DNA of 64,000 bases, from assembly GCF_029382255.1 (NCBI RefSeq), contig NZ_JARLLG010000007.1:124001-188000 (forward strand). The letters run 5' to 3'. The stretch comes from Isoptericola croceus. GTDB taxonomy: Bacteria; Actinomycetota; Actinomycetes; Actinomycetales; Cellulomonadaceae. Positions 24,934-36,097 of the stretch are shown piece after piece. The position numbers were made by a program, and so were the translations under genes. Positions within the stretch are counted from its first letter, which is position 1. Each line of letters opens with the position of its first letter. The notes under the pieces are model-generated. The model searched no databases and was not told the DNA's origin. It worked only from the letters and a program-made list of their open reading frames with translations.

Positions 24934-26589
24934 GTGACTTCCTCCACGCGCGTCTCCCGCTTTCGTGGCGGGCGGCCGGGCGCCGATGCGGCCGAGGAGC
25001 TCGGCCTCACCGTCCACGACGTCGCCCGCGACCTGCGCCGCGACGTCGCCGACGTGCGCCTCCCGTTGCCGATCGACGGCGCGGACGAGGCCACGGCGTC
25101 GCGGGACCGCCTCCTGGCCCAGCTCGACGAGCACCTGCTGCCGCGGCTCGCGGAGCTGAGCTCGCCCGCCGTCGTGGTGGTGGCGGGCTCCACCGGTGCG
25201 GGCAAGTCCACGCTGTACAACTCCCTGCTCGGCGAGGAGGTCTCCCAGGCGGGCGTCCTGCGGCCGACCACCCGCGAGCCGGTCCTCGCGTTCAACCCGG
25301 CCGACGCGGACGTCATCGCCGACGGGCCCATCACGTCGCTGTCCCGCGTGATCCACCACGACGGGGTCCCGCGGGGTACCGCGCTGCTGGACGCACCGGA
25401 CCTCGACTCGTTCGTGCAGGCGAACCGGTCGACCGCGCACCAGCTCCTCGAGGGCGCCGACCTCTGGCTCTTCGTCACCACCGCCTCGCGCTACGGCGAC
25501 GCGCTGCCGTGGCAGGCCCTGTCCCGGGCCACCGAGCGTGGTGCGTCGGTCGCGATGGTCCTCAACCGTGTGCCGCAGGCGGACCTGACGACGATCCGTG
25601 GGGACCTCATGGCCCGCCTGCGCGCCCACGGCATGACGGACACGCCGCTCTTCGTGGTCCCCGACGTCGGGCCGCACGAGGGACTGCTCGACGAGTCGGT
25701 GGTCCGCCAGATCAAGCGGTGGCTCAACATGTTGGCCGGGCCCGAACGCTCGCGCGCCGTCATCGTGCGCACGCTCAAGGGCTCGCTCGCCGCCCTGCCC
25801 GGCTGGGTCATGTCGCTGGCCGACGCGGTCGAGGCGCAGGCGGAGGCCGCCACCGCGCTGCGCCGCATCGTCGTCGCCGAGCTCCCCGCCGCGGAGAAGC
25901 TCGCGCGCGACGCGGTGGCCGCCGGCGTGGTCGCCGGGGCGTCGGTCGAGGCGCGGTGGCGCGAGCTCTCCGGGACGGCCGGCGTCGACCGGGTCAAGGT
26001 CCGCGGGGACCGGGTGCGCAGCACACGGCGTGCCGGCCGCACCCGCTCCGAGGCGCTCGAGGTGCTGCGCGACGACGTCGAGGCCGCCGCCCAGCGCACG
26101 CTCACCGCGTCCGGCGCCCGGGTCGAGGAACGCCTGCGCGCGATCCTGGGCGGGTCGGCCGCGCTCGCCGGCGGACAGCACGTCATTCCGGAGGCAGAGG
26201 AGCGCTCCGCGGCGCGCACCGAGGCCGTGACGCACATGGTCGCGCAGTGGGTCGCGGACGCTGACGAACGAGTCGCCGGGATGCTCGGACCCGACGCCGG
26301 GGCTCCGGTGCGAGCCGCCGCGAAGGCGTTCGGGGAACGTGGCCTCGCGACGCTCCTCCTCGCCGCGGCGGCAGGCAGCGACGACGCCGTCAGACTGCTC
26401 TCACGCGTCGTCGACGAGGTGGCGACCGAGTCCGTCGATGCCCTGCGTGACGACCTTTCCGACCGGGCCGCCGTCGTCGTGGAGGCCGAGATCGACGCCG
26501 TACGCGGCCGGTTGGACTCACCCGACCTGGCCGACGACGCGGCCACCGCGTTGCGACTGCGGCTCGGCGAGCTGAGGAGACTCACATGA
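24934..26589 (+). CDS. dynamin-like GTPase, soluble partner of pair 1
   Basis: A 551-aa P-loop GTPase. Residues 85-93 are GSTGAGKST (G1), LRPTTREPV fits the G2 switch, and DAPDLDS is the G3 region. The G4 specificity motif is weak: VLNRVPQAD instead of NKxD. The C-terminal half is helical, rich in Ala, Arg and Glu, with one short hydrophobic stretch (GLATLLLAAAAG) rather than true membrane spans. The GTG start has AGGA 7 nt upstream. Its stop overlaps the start of the second GTPase (ATGA). Paired bacterial dynamin-like proteins such as Streptomyces DynA/DynB act in membrane remodelling or septation; a similar role is inferred. Confidence 0.72.
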   Translation: MTSSTRVSRFRGGRPGADAAEELGLTVHDVARDLRRDVADVRLPLPIDGADEATASRDRLLAQLDEHLLPRLAELSSPAVVVVAGSTGAGKSTLYNSLLGEEVSQAGVLRPTTREPVLAFNPADADVIADGPITSLSRVIHHDGVPRGTALLDAPDLDSFVQANRSTAHQLLEGADLWLFVTTASRYGDALPWQALSRATERGASVAMVLNRVPQADLTTIRGDLMARLRAHGMTDTPLFVVPDVGPHEGLLDESVVRQIKRWLNMLAGPERSRAVIVRTLKGSLAALPGWVMSLADAVEAQAEAATALRRIVVAELPAAEKLARDAVAAGVVAGASVEARWRELSGTAGVDRVKVRGDRVRSTRRAGRTRSEALEVLRDDVEAAAQRTLTASGARVEERLRAILGGSAALAGGQHVIPEAEERSAARTEAVTHMVAQWVADADERVAGMLGPDAGAPVRAAAKAFGERGLATLLLAAAAGSDDAVRLLSRVVDEVATESVDALRDDLSDRAAVVVEAEIDAVRGRLDSPDLADDAATALRLRLGELRRLT

Positions 26590-28163
26590 CGACGACCTCG
26601 CACGACGCGACGCTGCGCGCGCGCACCGAGGACCTCGCCGAGGCGCTCTCGATCGCCGGGCCGCGGCTGGACCGGGTGACGGCCCAGCGCGTCGAGACCG
26701 CGGTGGAGGGTGTGCGCCGTCGGCTCGAGCTGGGCGTCGACCACACCGTCGTGGCGTTCGCCGGAGGCACCGGATCGGGCAAGTCCAGCCTCTTCAACAA
26801 GATCTCGCGCCTGTCCTTCGCCGACGTCGGGGTCAAGCGGCCGACGACGGCGCGCGTCACCGCCTGCTCCTGGTCTGACAGCGCGGAACCGCTCCTGGAC
26901 TGGATCGGGGTCGATCGCGAACGCCGGATCACGCACAGCGAGGACCTCGAGGGGGACGGGGCCGCCGGGCTGGAGGGCCTCGTCCTGCTGGACCTGCCCG
27001 ACCACGACTCCGTCGAGCCGGCACACCGCGAGGTCGTCGACCGCGTGCTGCCGCTGGTCGACCTGCTCGTGTGGGTGGTCGACCCGCAGAAGTACGCGGA
27101 CGACGCGTTGCACACGGGCTACCTGCGTGCGCAGGTGGGCTCGGAGTCCTCGATGGTGCTGGTGCTCAACCAGGTAGACACCGTCCCCGACTCGCAGCGG
27201 GAGAACCTCGTCGAGGACCTGACCCGGCTGGTGGCCGACGACGGCCTGACCGGGGTGCACGTCCAGCCGGCCTCCGCGAAGACCGGCGAGGGCATCGCGC
27301 ACGTGCGCGAGATCCTCGAGGAGGCCTGCGCCCGGCGGTCCGTCGCCGCCGGACGGGCCGCCGCGGAGCTGGACTCCGCGGCGGCGGCGTTGCTCACCCA
27401 GACTCCCGCCGACGTCCCCTGGCAGCTCGACGCCGCGGTGGACCGCGAGCTCGAGCCGGTGGTCGGGTCCACCGGGCTGGACGCCGTGGCGAGCCAGGTC
27501 GGCGCGGCGGTGCGCAACGGGTACGGCATGCCCGAGATCCCCGCCCCCGACCGGGACACGATCGCGCTCTCGCGGGCGCGATGGCTGACCAGGGCCGGCG
27601 CGGCCCTGCGGCCCGGGTGGCAGCGGTCGCTCGCGGAGTCGGTGGCGGGTGCCGACGGGCTCAGGGCTGCGGTGACCGGGGCGCTCAAGGGCGTGGACCT
27701 GAACGTCCGGGGGCCGGCGTCGTCGCGCCCGGTGCGGCGGGCCGCCTGGGCCTGCGGAGTCGTCGGGCTGCTCGTCGCGATCGCCGGCGCCCTCGCGCTC
27801 ACCGGGGTGCTGGACGTGCCCGCACCCTGGGACCGGGTGCTGGTGGGCGCCGGTGGGCTGCTCCTCCTCGCGGCTGTGGTGCTGACGGTGGTGCGGCTGG
27901 TGATGCGACGGCGGCTCGCCCGCCGCCGGGCGGCGGAGGTGGCCCGGGACGGTCGTGAGGCGGTCCGGGACGTGCTGGTCCAGCACCTCGGCGAGCCCAC
28001 GCAGCGAGTGCTGATCGATCATCGGCGCGTGCGCGAGCTCGCCAGGTCGGCGCGCGACCTGCCGTCGTCCCGGCCGCTCACCGGGGCACTGAGGCTACCC
28101 ACAGCCAGGGTGTCGTCCACAGAAGCGCCCGAGGGAGACGACAAGACGGCTGCGTCCGCCTGA
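26586..28163 (+). CDS. dynamin-like GTPase, membrane-anchored partner of pair 1
   Basis: A 525-aa P-loop GTPase: G1 GGTGSGKSS (residues 60-68), KRPTTARV as G2, DLPDHDS as G3 and VLNQVDT as a sound G4. VVDPQKYADDALHTGYLR is a family signature. Two membrane helices near residues 385-410 and 420-445 are followed by a basic helix and a polar tail, so the G domain faces the cytoplasm. It is translationally coupled to the soluble partner. A paralogue with the same layout is encoded at 33.8 kb. It likely hetero-oligomerises with its partner on the inner membrane. Confidence 0.75.
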   Translation: MTTTSHDATLRARTEDLAEALSIAGPRLDRVTAQRVETAVEGVRRRLELGVDHTVVAFAGGTGSGKSSLFNKISRLSFADVGVKRPTTARVTACSWSDSAEPLLDWIGVDRERRITHSEDLEGDGAAGLEGLVLLDLPDHDSVEPAHREVVDRVLPLVDLLVWVVDPQKYADDALHTGYLRAQVGSESSMVLVLNQVDTVPDSQRENLVEDLTRLVADDGLTGVHVQPASAKTGEGIAHVREILEEACARRSVAAGRAAAELDSAAAALLTQTPADVPWQLDAAVDRELEPVVGSTGLDAVASQVGAAVRNGYGMPEIPAPDRDTIALSRARWLTRAGAALRPGWQRSLAESVAGADGLRAAVTGALKGVDLNVRGPASSRPVRRAAWACGVVGLLVAIAGALALTGVLDVPAPWDRVLVGAGGLLLLAAVVLTVVRLVMRRRLARRRAAEVARDGREAVRDVLVQHLGEPTQRVLIDHRRVRELARSARDLPSSRPLTGALRLPTARVSSTEAPEGDDKTAASA

Positions 28164-28213
28164 GCCTGGTGGAACGGCCGGCACGGTGCCGGTCCGAGAA
28201 CCCAGGAGGACGC

Positions 28214-28798
28214 ATGAGCGAAGCCACCGTGACCGTGACCGGCTACGTCGGGACGACCCCGGCGCTGCACCTGTCCCAGAACGATGTCGCCTGGACCAGC
28301 TTCCGCGTGGGGAGCACGCGTCGGGTACGCGACGCGGTGACGGGGGAGTGGCGCGACGGCAGGACCACCTGGTTCACGGTGAAGGCGTTCCGCGGCGCCG
28401 CGCGCACCGTCTGCGACTCGCTCGTGCAGGGCCACCCGGTCGTGGTGACCGGGCGGCTCTCGGCCGAGGAGTGGACGGACCGCGACGGCCGTGACCGGTT
28501 CAACCTGGTCGTGGAGGCGGATGCCATCGGCCCGGACGCGACCCGAGGACTGACGCGGTTCACCAAGGTGGTCCACGAGCCCGCGCCCGGCCGTCAGGAC
28601 CAGGGCGGCGAGGCGGGCACGGAGTGGGACGTGCAGGCCGCGCCGGAGGACGCACGGTCGCTGACCGGGCCCGCCGACGTCGCGGACACCTCGTCGCCGG
28701 GCCCGGCCGACGTCCTGGTGGCCGACGGTCTGGACGAGGGCGACACCGACGTCGTCGACCACCTCACGGACACCGGGGCGGCGCCGGTCGGCGGCTGA
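28214..28798 (+). CDS. ssb: single-stranded DNA-binding protein (SSB paralogue)
   Basis: A 194-aa protein whose first 110 residues form the OB fold: VTVTGYVGTTPALHLSQND, RTTWFTVKAFRGAARTV and HPVVVTGRLSAEEWTDRDG. It should bind single-stranded DNA. The acidic C-terminal tail (repeated Asp, Ala, Gly) ends GAAPVGG, without the DDxxPF tip that recruits SSB partner proteins, so it is more like an accessory SsbB than the essential SSB. The ATG has a perfect AGGAGG. It sits between the first GTPase pair and ettA, all in one direction. Confidence 0.85.
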   Translation: MSEATVTVTGYVGTTPALHLSQNDVAWTSFRVGSTRRVRDAVTGEWRDGRTTWFTVKAFRGAARTVCDSLVQGHPVVVTGRLSAEEWTDRDGRDRFNLVVEADAIGPDATRGLTRFTKVVHEPAPGRQDQGGEAGTEWDVQAAPEDARSLTGPADVADTSSPGPADVLVADGLDEGDTDVVDHLTDTGAAPVGG

Positions 28799-28899
28799 GC
28801 GGCCGCGTCGCGTAGGCTGGGGGACCGGCTGCACGCCGGTCCTCCGCCGTGCCCGCCGGTAACCCTCAGACAGCGCGATCGAACGGTGGAAACGAGCCA

Positions 28900-30582
<1,683 letters not shown>

Positions 30583-30592
30583 CCTCCCTTGC

Positions 30593-30664
30593 GTTGTGGG
30601 CGCGATTCTTGGCCCGTTTTGCCCGCTTGAGACGGGTACAGCGACCAAGAATCGCGCCCGCAAC
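30593..30664. repeat. GTTGTGGGCG hairpin family, copy 1 (type A)
   Basis: A 72-nt inverted repeat with 20-nt arms GTTGTGGGCGCGATTCTTGG and CCAAGAATCGCGCCCGCAAC (one G-T wobble); the 32-nt centre can pair CCCGT with ACGGG. It begins 10 nt after the ettA stop and 61 nt before the next gene, so it may terminate or stabilise the ettA transcript. Three related elements lie at 36.1, 39.1 and 40.6 kb. Confidence 0.8.
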
Positions 30665-30725
30665 ACTCGGTCGGCGATGAATTCTTCTTGAGGCGCCGCT
30701 GGCGCATTCGGCAGGATCGGCAGGC

Positions 30726-31691
30726 ATGACGACCCCGACGCAGGCCCGCACCCGACCCGTCTGGCCGGAGCTCCCCGCGCACGTCCGTGCGGCGCTCGAG
30801 GGTCGCCTCGGCGGGGCCGTGACGGCGTGGACCAGTCACGACGGCGGCTACTCGCCCGGCCTGGCCTCCACGCTGTGGACGCCCCACGGGCCCGTCTTCG
30901 TCAAGGCTGTCGCCGTCGAGCACGAGCTCGCGGCGACCCTCTACCGCCAGGAGGCCCACCGTGCGGCGCTGCTGCCCGACGGCGTGCCGACGCCACGGCT
31001 GCGCTGGCTCCACGAGGTGCCGGCGAGCGACGCGGACGACGCCTGGGTCGCGGTGGCGTTCGACGCGGTCCCCGGGCGGTCGCCCCGCTCGCCGTGGGTG
31101 CCCGACGAGCTGGACGCCGTCATGACCCTCGCTGGACGGGTCACCGAGCACGAGATCGCGCCGGGTGTGCTCCCGGAGATGGCGGACGAGCTGCCTCAGG
31201 GCCTGGCTCGGCGGCTCGCGGACGAACGGCCCGACGGGCTGGCTACCTATGATCCGTGGCTCACCGAGAACCTCGACCGGCTCGCCGAGATCGAGACGGA
31301 TGCCGGTGCGGCCGTGGCCGGGTCGAGCCTGGCGCACGGCGACCTGCGGGGCGACAACGTCGTCCTCACGGGGGCCGGCGGGACGCTCCGGGCAGTCGCC
31401 GTCGACTGGCCCTACGCCGTCCGCGGTGCGGCGTTCTGCGACGTCGTCGGGATGCTGCCGTCGATCCGGCTCGAAGGCGGACCGGCGCCGTGGGAGGCGC
31501 TGGGCAGGCACCCGCTGCCGGTCGGTACCGACGAGGACGCGGTGCGCGCCTACCTCGTGGCGCTCACCGGCTACTTCGTCCACGCCTCGCTGCAGCCTCC
31601 CCCACGGGGTATCCCGCACGTCCGGGCGTTCCAGCGTGCACAGGCCGCGGTCTGCATCGACTGGCTGCGCCGCCCTCGGCTGTCCGTCTGA
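30726..31691 (+). CDS. aminoglycoside-phosphotransferase-family kinase
   Basis: A 321-aa protein with the APH/ChoK kinase fold: GYSPGLASTL glycine-rich loop, VFVKAV with the ATP-binding Lys, catalytic loop LAHGDLRGDNVVL (Asp and Asn in place) and metal-binding VDWPYAVRG. Such kinases phosphorylate antibiotics, choline, hydroxyamino acids or sugars; the residues seen do not identify the substrate, and most chromosomal actinobacterial copies are not resistance genes. It lies alone between the ettA hairpin and the second GTPase pair. Confidence 0.82.
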   Translation: MTTPTQARTRPVWPELPAHVRAALEGRLGGAVTAWTSHDGGYSPGLASTLWTPHGPVFVKAVAVEHELAATLYRQEAHRAALLPDGVPTPRLRWLHEVPASDADDAWVAVAFDAVPGRSPRSPWVPDELDAVMTLAGRVTEHEIAPGVLPEMADELPQGLARRLADERPDGLATYDPWLTENLDRLAEIETDAGAAVAGSSLAHGDLRGDNVVLTGAGGTLRAVAVDWPYAVRGAAFCDVVGMLPSIRLEGGPAPWEALGRHPLPVGTDEDAVRAYLVALTGYFVHASLQPPPRGIPHVRAFQRAQAAVCIDWLRRPRLSV

Positions 31692-31757
31692 CCAGGCCGT
31701 CAGACCGGCAGCAGGCGACACGTCGGTCCGCCAGATCCATGCACCGAACGTCCGATG

Positions 31758-31774
31758 TGTGCACACTGTGCACA
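31758..31774. promoter_or_regulatory. tandem palindrome TGTGCACA-C-TGTGCACA at GTPase pair 2
   Basis: Two copies of the perfect palindrome TGTGCACA, 9 bp centre to centre, end on the A of the ATG start codon at 31774. This position would let a bound regulator block both transcription and the translation start. No such site precedes GTPase pair 1. The regulator is unknown. Confidence 0.45.
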
Positions 31775-33819
31775 TGACCGCGACCGGCCGGCCCGACGAG
31801 CCCGACGAGCCCGCTGACGGCGTCGTCTCGGCGAGCTCCGCGCTGACGCCTGACGCCGGATCGGCCGCGCTCCTCGACGCCCTGGACGCGCTGCGCGCCC
31901 GGCTGGGCGCTCTCCGGCTGCCGTTGGAGACACCGGGTGTCCACCACGCCCGCACCGATCTGACCCGCGCGATCGACCAGCTCGACGACTACCTGCTGCC
32001 CCGGCTGCGCGCCGAGCGCGCTCCGCTGCTCGTCGTCGTCGGGGGGTCCACGGGTGCCGGCAAGTCCACCCTGGTCAACTCGTTGCTCGGCGAGCAGGTG
32101 ACGTCGCCGGGCGTGCTGCGCCCCACCACCCGCGCACCGGTCCTCGTCCACCATCCGCTCGACGCCCGGTGGTTCACCGGGGACCGCGTGCTGCCGGGAC
32201 TGGCGCGGACGATCGCCCACGGCGCGGCACCGGAGACGGTCCACCAGGACGAGCGTGCGACGGCAGGCACCCGTGCCCTGCGACTCGTGGCCAGCGGCAA
32301 CCTGCCGCAGGGCCTGGCGCTGCTCGACGCCCCGGACGTCGACTCCGTGGAGGAGGCCAACCGCGAGCTCGCCACCCAGCTCCTCGGCGCCGCCGACCTG
32401 TGGCTCTTCGTCACCACGGCCGCGCGATACGCGGACGCCGTGCCGTGGGAGCTGCTCACGACGGCGGCCGGCCGCCGGGCGCAGGTCGCCCTCGTCCTCG
32501 ACCGGGTCGACACCGGTGCCGAGGAGGTCGCCGCCGACCTGCGCCGGCTCATGGCCGAGCACGGGTTGGGCGAGGCTGCCCTGTTCGTGATCCCGGAGGC
32601 AGGCCGGGGAGACGATGCCCTCACCGACGGGCTGCTCCCAGAACCCGCTGTCGGCGAGCTCGCCACCTGGCTCACCGGTCTCGGTGGCGACCCGGACTCC
32701 AGGGCGCGGGTCATCGCCGCGACGCGCGACGGCGTGGTCGACGACCTCGTGCGCCGCGCGAACGAGCTGGCCGGGACGGCGGACACCCAGCATGCCGCCG
32801 ATGCCCGCCTGCGTGACGTCGTCGATCGCCACCACGCCGACGCCCTGCGGCAGGTGGAGGCTGCGACGTCGGACGGCGCCCTGCTGCGCGGCGAGGTGCT
32901 CGCCCGCTGGCAGGACTTCATCGGCACGGGTGAGTTCTTCCGCGCGCTGGAGGCCCGGGCCGGGAAGGTGCGCGACGCCGTCGGACGCGTGCTGCGCGGC
33001 CGCCCCAAGGAAGCGCCGCAGGTGGAGCAGGCGATCGCGCACGGCCTGGAGTCGGTGGTCCTCGACGCGGCCGAGCAGGCCGCCGAGCGTACCTACGCCG
33101 CCTGGCGCGACGACGCGGCGGGGGCAGCGCTCCTCGACGGTCTCGAGCTGAGCCGGACCGCACCCGGCCTGCGACCCGAGGTCGCCGGCGCGATCCGCGC
33201 CTGGCAGGGCGACGTGCTCGAGCTGGTCCGCGAACAGGGCGAGAGCCGGCGGGGAACGGCTCGCGCGCTGTCGTTCGGGGTCAACGCGCTCGGGGTGAGT
33301 CTCATGATCGTGGTCTTCGCCTCGACCGCGGGGCTGACCGGGCTCGAGATCGGCATCGCCGGCGGCACCGCGGTCGTCGCACAGAAGCTGCTGGAGGCGG
33401 TGTTCGGTGACGACGCCGTGCGCCGCCTCGCCGCTCAGGCGAAGGAGCGCCTCACGGCGCGCGTCGACGCGGTGCTGCGCGGCCAGTCGGCCCGGTACAC
33501 CGCACAGCTCGACGCGGTCGGCACCGACGACGTCCGCGGGGACCGGTTGCGGGCCGCGGCACGTGACGTGGCCGAGGCCGCCCGGCAGGAGCGTGCGACG
33601 CGCTCCCGGGCGGACGACGGCCTGACCCGGCCGTGGAGCGGCGGGATGCTCCGCGGCGCCGGTACCTTCCGACCTCCGACCAGCCCTGACGGCATCCCGG
33701 GCGTGCCCGGTTCGCTCGCGGGCCGGGAGCAGGCGGCGCCGGACCAGGAAGACGCGGGAGCCACGGCCGAGCCCAAGGTGCGCTTCTGGCAGCGCTGGCG
33801 ACGGAAGGACCAGGGATGA
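31774..33819 (+). CDS. dynamin-like GTPase, soluble/paddle partner of pair 2
   Basis: A 681-aa P-loop GTPase: G1 GGSTGAGKST (residues 90-99), LRPTTRAPV as G2 and DAPDVDS as G3. G4 reads LDRVDTG, with Asp in place of the usual Asn. ADLWLFVTTAARYADAVPW is shared with the first protein of pair 1. A long helical region contains a hydrophobic hairpin near residues 505-550 (LGVSLMIVVFASTAGL), like a membrane-inserting paddle. The C-terminus is polar with basic WQRWRRKDQG. ATG at 31774 chosen; an upstream continuation of the frame has no ribosome site. Overlaps the next GTPase start by 4 nt. Confidence 0.72.
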   Translation: MTATGRPDEPDEPADGVVSASSALTPDAGSAALLDALDALRARLGALRLPLETPGVHHARTDLTRAIDQLDDYLLPRLRAERAPLLVVVGGSTGAGKSTLVNSLLGEQVTSPGVLRPTTRAPVLVHHPLDARWFTGDRVLPGLARTIAHGAAPETVHQDERATAGTRALRLVASGNLPQGLALLDAPDVDSVEEANRELATQLLGAADLWLFVTTAARYADAVPWELLTTAAGRRAQVALVLDRVDTGAEEVAADLRRLMAEHGLGEAALFVIPEAGRGDDALTDGLLPEPAVGELATWLTGLGGDPDSRARVIAATRDGVVDDLVRRANELAGTADTQHAADARLRDVVDRHHADALRQVEAATSDGALLRGEVLARWQDFIGTGEFFRALEARAGKVRDAVGRVLRGRPKEAPQVEQAIAHGLESVVLDAAEQAAERTYAAWRDDAAGAALLDGLELSRTAPGLRPEVAGAIRAWQGDVLELVREQGESRRGTARALSFGVNALGVSLMIVVFASTAGLTGLEIGIAGGTAVVAQKLLEAVFGDDAVRRLAAQAKERLTARVDAVLRGQSARYTAQLDAVGTDDVRGDRLRAAARDVAEAARQERATRSRADDGLTRPWSGGMLRGAGTFRPPTSPDGIPGVPGSLAGREQAAPDQEDAGATAEPKVRFWQRWRRKDQG

Positions 33820-35501
33820 GGCCGGACCTCGCCACGCGCACCACCGCGCTGGAGCAGGCGGTGGCGGCCGGCGCCGGCCGGTTGGACCGCGATCTGGCGG
33901 ACGAGGCGCGACGCGTCGTCGAACGTGCCCGCGAGCGGGGCGGGCTGAGCGCCGAGCACACCGTCGCGGCGCTGGCGGGCGCCACCGGCTCGGGCAAGTC
34001 GAGCGTGCTGAACGCTGTGGCAGGTGCCGATCTCGCCGAGCCCGGCGTGCGCCGTCCGACGACGTCGCACGCGCTGGCCGCCGTCTGGGGCGACGGCGCG
34101 GACGACCTCCTGGACTGGCTCGACGTCACGCGACGGCACGAGATGGAGCCGGACGCCGACGCTCCACCACCGGGGCGCTCGGCGGGCCTGCTGCGGCGTG
34201 CCCGGCCGCCGGCCGGTATCTCGACCGGCCTGGTTCTCCTCGACCTGCCCGACCACGACTCGGTGGTGGTCGAGCACCGTGTCCGCGCCGAGCGGCTGGT
34301 CGAGCGAGCCGATCTGCTGGTCTGGGTGGTGGACCCGCAGAAGTACGCCGACGCCGCGTTGCACGAGCGGTACCTGCGCCCGCTGGCCGGCCGCTCCGAG
34401 GTCGTGGTCGTGGCCCTCAACCAGGTCGACCGGCTGGCGCCCGGCGAGGCCGACGCGATCCTCGCGGACCTGCGCCGGCTCGTGGCCGAGGACGGTCTCT
34501 CGGGCGCTCGCGTGCTGGGGGTCTCGGCACGGACCGGCGAGGGGATCGACCGGTTGCGAGGGCTCCTCGCGGACGCTGCCCGACGGCGGGAGGCGGCGAC
34601 CGCTCGCCTGGCCGCGGACACACGGGCGGTCGCCCGACGCGTGGTGGACGAGTGTGGCCAGGTGCCGCCGGTGCGAGCCGCCGACAGGGCGCAGGGCGCG
34701 CTGGTGGACGCGCTGGAGGACGCGGCGGGTGCCACCACGGTGGTGGACGCCGTGCGCCGCTCGGCGAAGCGGGACGCGCGGCTCGCGACCGGGTGGCCGG
34801 TGACTCGCTGGTTCGCGCGCGCCCGCAAGGACCCGCTGCGTCGGCTCGGCCTGCGGGGCGACGAGGTGCGCGTGCCGGTCGACCGGCCCGATCTCGCCCG
34901 CACGTCGTTGCCGCAGACCCGTCCGAGCGTGCGTGCCGCCGCCGCGACGGCGGTGCGCACCTATGTCGACCAGGTCACCGCGGGTGCGTCCGACGCGTGG
35001 GTGCTGGCGGCGCGCGAGCTCGGCACCGCGGCGGTCGACCGGCTGCCCGACACGCTGGACCAGGCCGTCGCCTCGACCCGGCTGGAGGCCGAGCGGCACC
35101 CGTTGTGGTGGCGCACCGTCGGTGCCCTGCAGTGGCTGCTGCTCGCGGCGGCGGTGGTGGGTCTGCTGTGGCTCGGGGTCGCGGCGGCACTGCGCTACTT
35201 CCAGCTGCCGGAGCTGCTGATGCCGGTGCTGACGGTCGACTTCGCCCGGTGGGACGGTGGCGCCTTCGACGTGCCGTGGGCGACGGTGCTCGCCCTCGGG
35301 GGAGTGCTCGGGGGGTTGCTCGTGGCCCTGCTCTCGCGCCCGGTGGCAGCGCTCGGTGCACGCCGTCGGGCGGGGCGCGTGCGGCGACGTCTGCGCGCGT
35401 CGGTGGAGGCCGTGGCGCTCGACGAGGTCCGAGCGCCCGTCGCGGCGGAGATGTCCGCGCTGGCGTCCTGCCGCGAGCATGCGACGACCGCGGCGGCCTG
35501 A
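33816..35501 (+). CDS. dynamin-like GTPase, membrane-anchored partner of pair 2
   Basis: A 561-aa P-loop GTPase: G1 GATGSGKSS (residues 55-63), RRPTTSHA as G2, DLPDHDS as G3, ALNQVDR as a sound G4, and VVDPQKYADAALHERYLRP as in its paralogue at 26.6 kb. Two membrane spans near residues 430-457 and 488-510 are followed by a basic helix. It is translationally coupled to the preceding GTPase. The same order, soluble partner then membrane partner, in both pairs indicates duplication of a whole two-gene module. The two pairs have diverged widely outside the G domains. Confidence 0.75.
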   Translation: MRPDLATRTTALEQAVAAGAGRLDRDLADEARRVVERARERGGLSAEHTVAALAGATGSGKSSVLNAVAGADLAEPGVRRPTTSHALAAVWGDGADDLLDWLDVTRRHEMEPDADAPPPGRSAGLLRRARPPAGISTGLVLLDLPDHDSVVVEHRVRAERLVERADLLVWVVDPQKYADAALHERYLRPLAGRSEVVVVALNQVDRLAPGEADAILADLRRLVAEDGLSGARVLGVSARTGEGIDRLRGLLADAARRREAATARLAADTRAVARRVVDECGQVPPVRAADRAQGALVDALEDAAGATTVVDAVRRSAKRDARLATGWPVTRWFARARKDPLRRLGLRGDEVRVPVDRPDLARTSLPQTRPSVRAAAATAVRTYVDQVTAGASDAWVLAARELGTAAVDRLPDTLDQAVASTRLEAERHPLWWRTVGALQWLLLAAAVVGLLWLGVAAALRYFQLPELLMPVLTVDFARWDGGAFDVPWATVLALGGVLGGLLVALLSRPVAALGARRRAGRVRRRLRASVEAVALDEVRAPVAAEMSALASCREHATTAAA

Positions 35502-35578
35502 TCCAGCGGGCTGACTGATCCCGGGGTGAGACGCCGGTCGGTGGGGTGCGGTGGTGCCGGCGTGCGACGATGCCGAGC

Positions 35579-36076
35579 ATGACTCGTCTGCACGTCCCGG
35601 TCTCGCTGCGCTGGTCGGATCTCGACGCCTACCAGCACGTCAACAACGTCGCGATGTTCCGGCTGCTGGAGGACGCCCGCATCACGGCGTTCTGGCGCCA
35701 CCCGGAGGCGGAGGACCCGTGGCCGACGGCGATCCTCGACACCGGTCCGCACGCCACGTCGCACACGCTGGTGGCCGGCCAGCAGATCGAGTACCTGCGC
35801 CCGCTGGAGTTCTCCCGGGACCCGGTGCGGGTCGAGATGTGGATCGGCGCGATCGGGGGAGCGTCCCTCGAGGTCTGCTATGAGGTGTACGACGGCGCAC
35901 CGGGCGGCTTCCCGCGGACGGGGCCGGCCTCGGGGCTGGACCCCTACACCCGGGCGGTGACGACGATCGTCGTCCTCGACGCCGCGACGGGCCGCCCGCG
36001 ACGGCTGACCGCCGAGGAGCGGGCCGTGTTCGCGGAGTTCGCCGACGAGCCGATCGCCTTCCGCCGCCGCCGCTGA
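35579..36076 (+). CDS. acyl-CoA thioesterase (hotdog fold, YbgC/4HBT type)
   Basis: A 165-aa single-hotdog protein. SLRWSDLDAYQHVNNVAMFRLLEDARITAFW contains the Asp of the 4-hydroxybenzoyl-CoA thioesterase class (W-x-D-x-D-x-x-x-H-V-N-N), followed by VAGQQIEYLRPLEFSRDPVRVEMW. It should hydrolyse an acyl-CoA; chain length is unknown. The ATG at 35579 begins right before the conserved domain; the frame opens slightly further upstream without support. Convergent with the GH74 gene, with a 73-nt repeat hairpin between them. Confidence 0.85.
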   Translation: MTRLHVPVSLRWSDLDAYQHVNNVAMFRLLEDARITAFWRHPEAEDPWPTAILDTGPHATSHTLVAGQQIEYLRPLEFSRDPVRVEMWIGAIGGASLEVCYEVYDGAPGGFPRTGPASGLDPYTRAVTTIVVLDAATGRPRRLTAEERAVFAEFADEPIAFRRRR

Positions 36077-36097
36077 GTCCCCACCGAGCTCCTGCCG

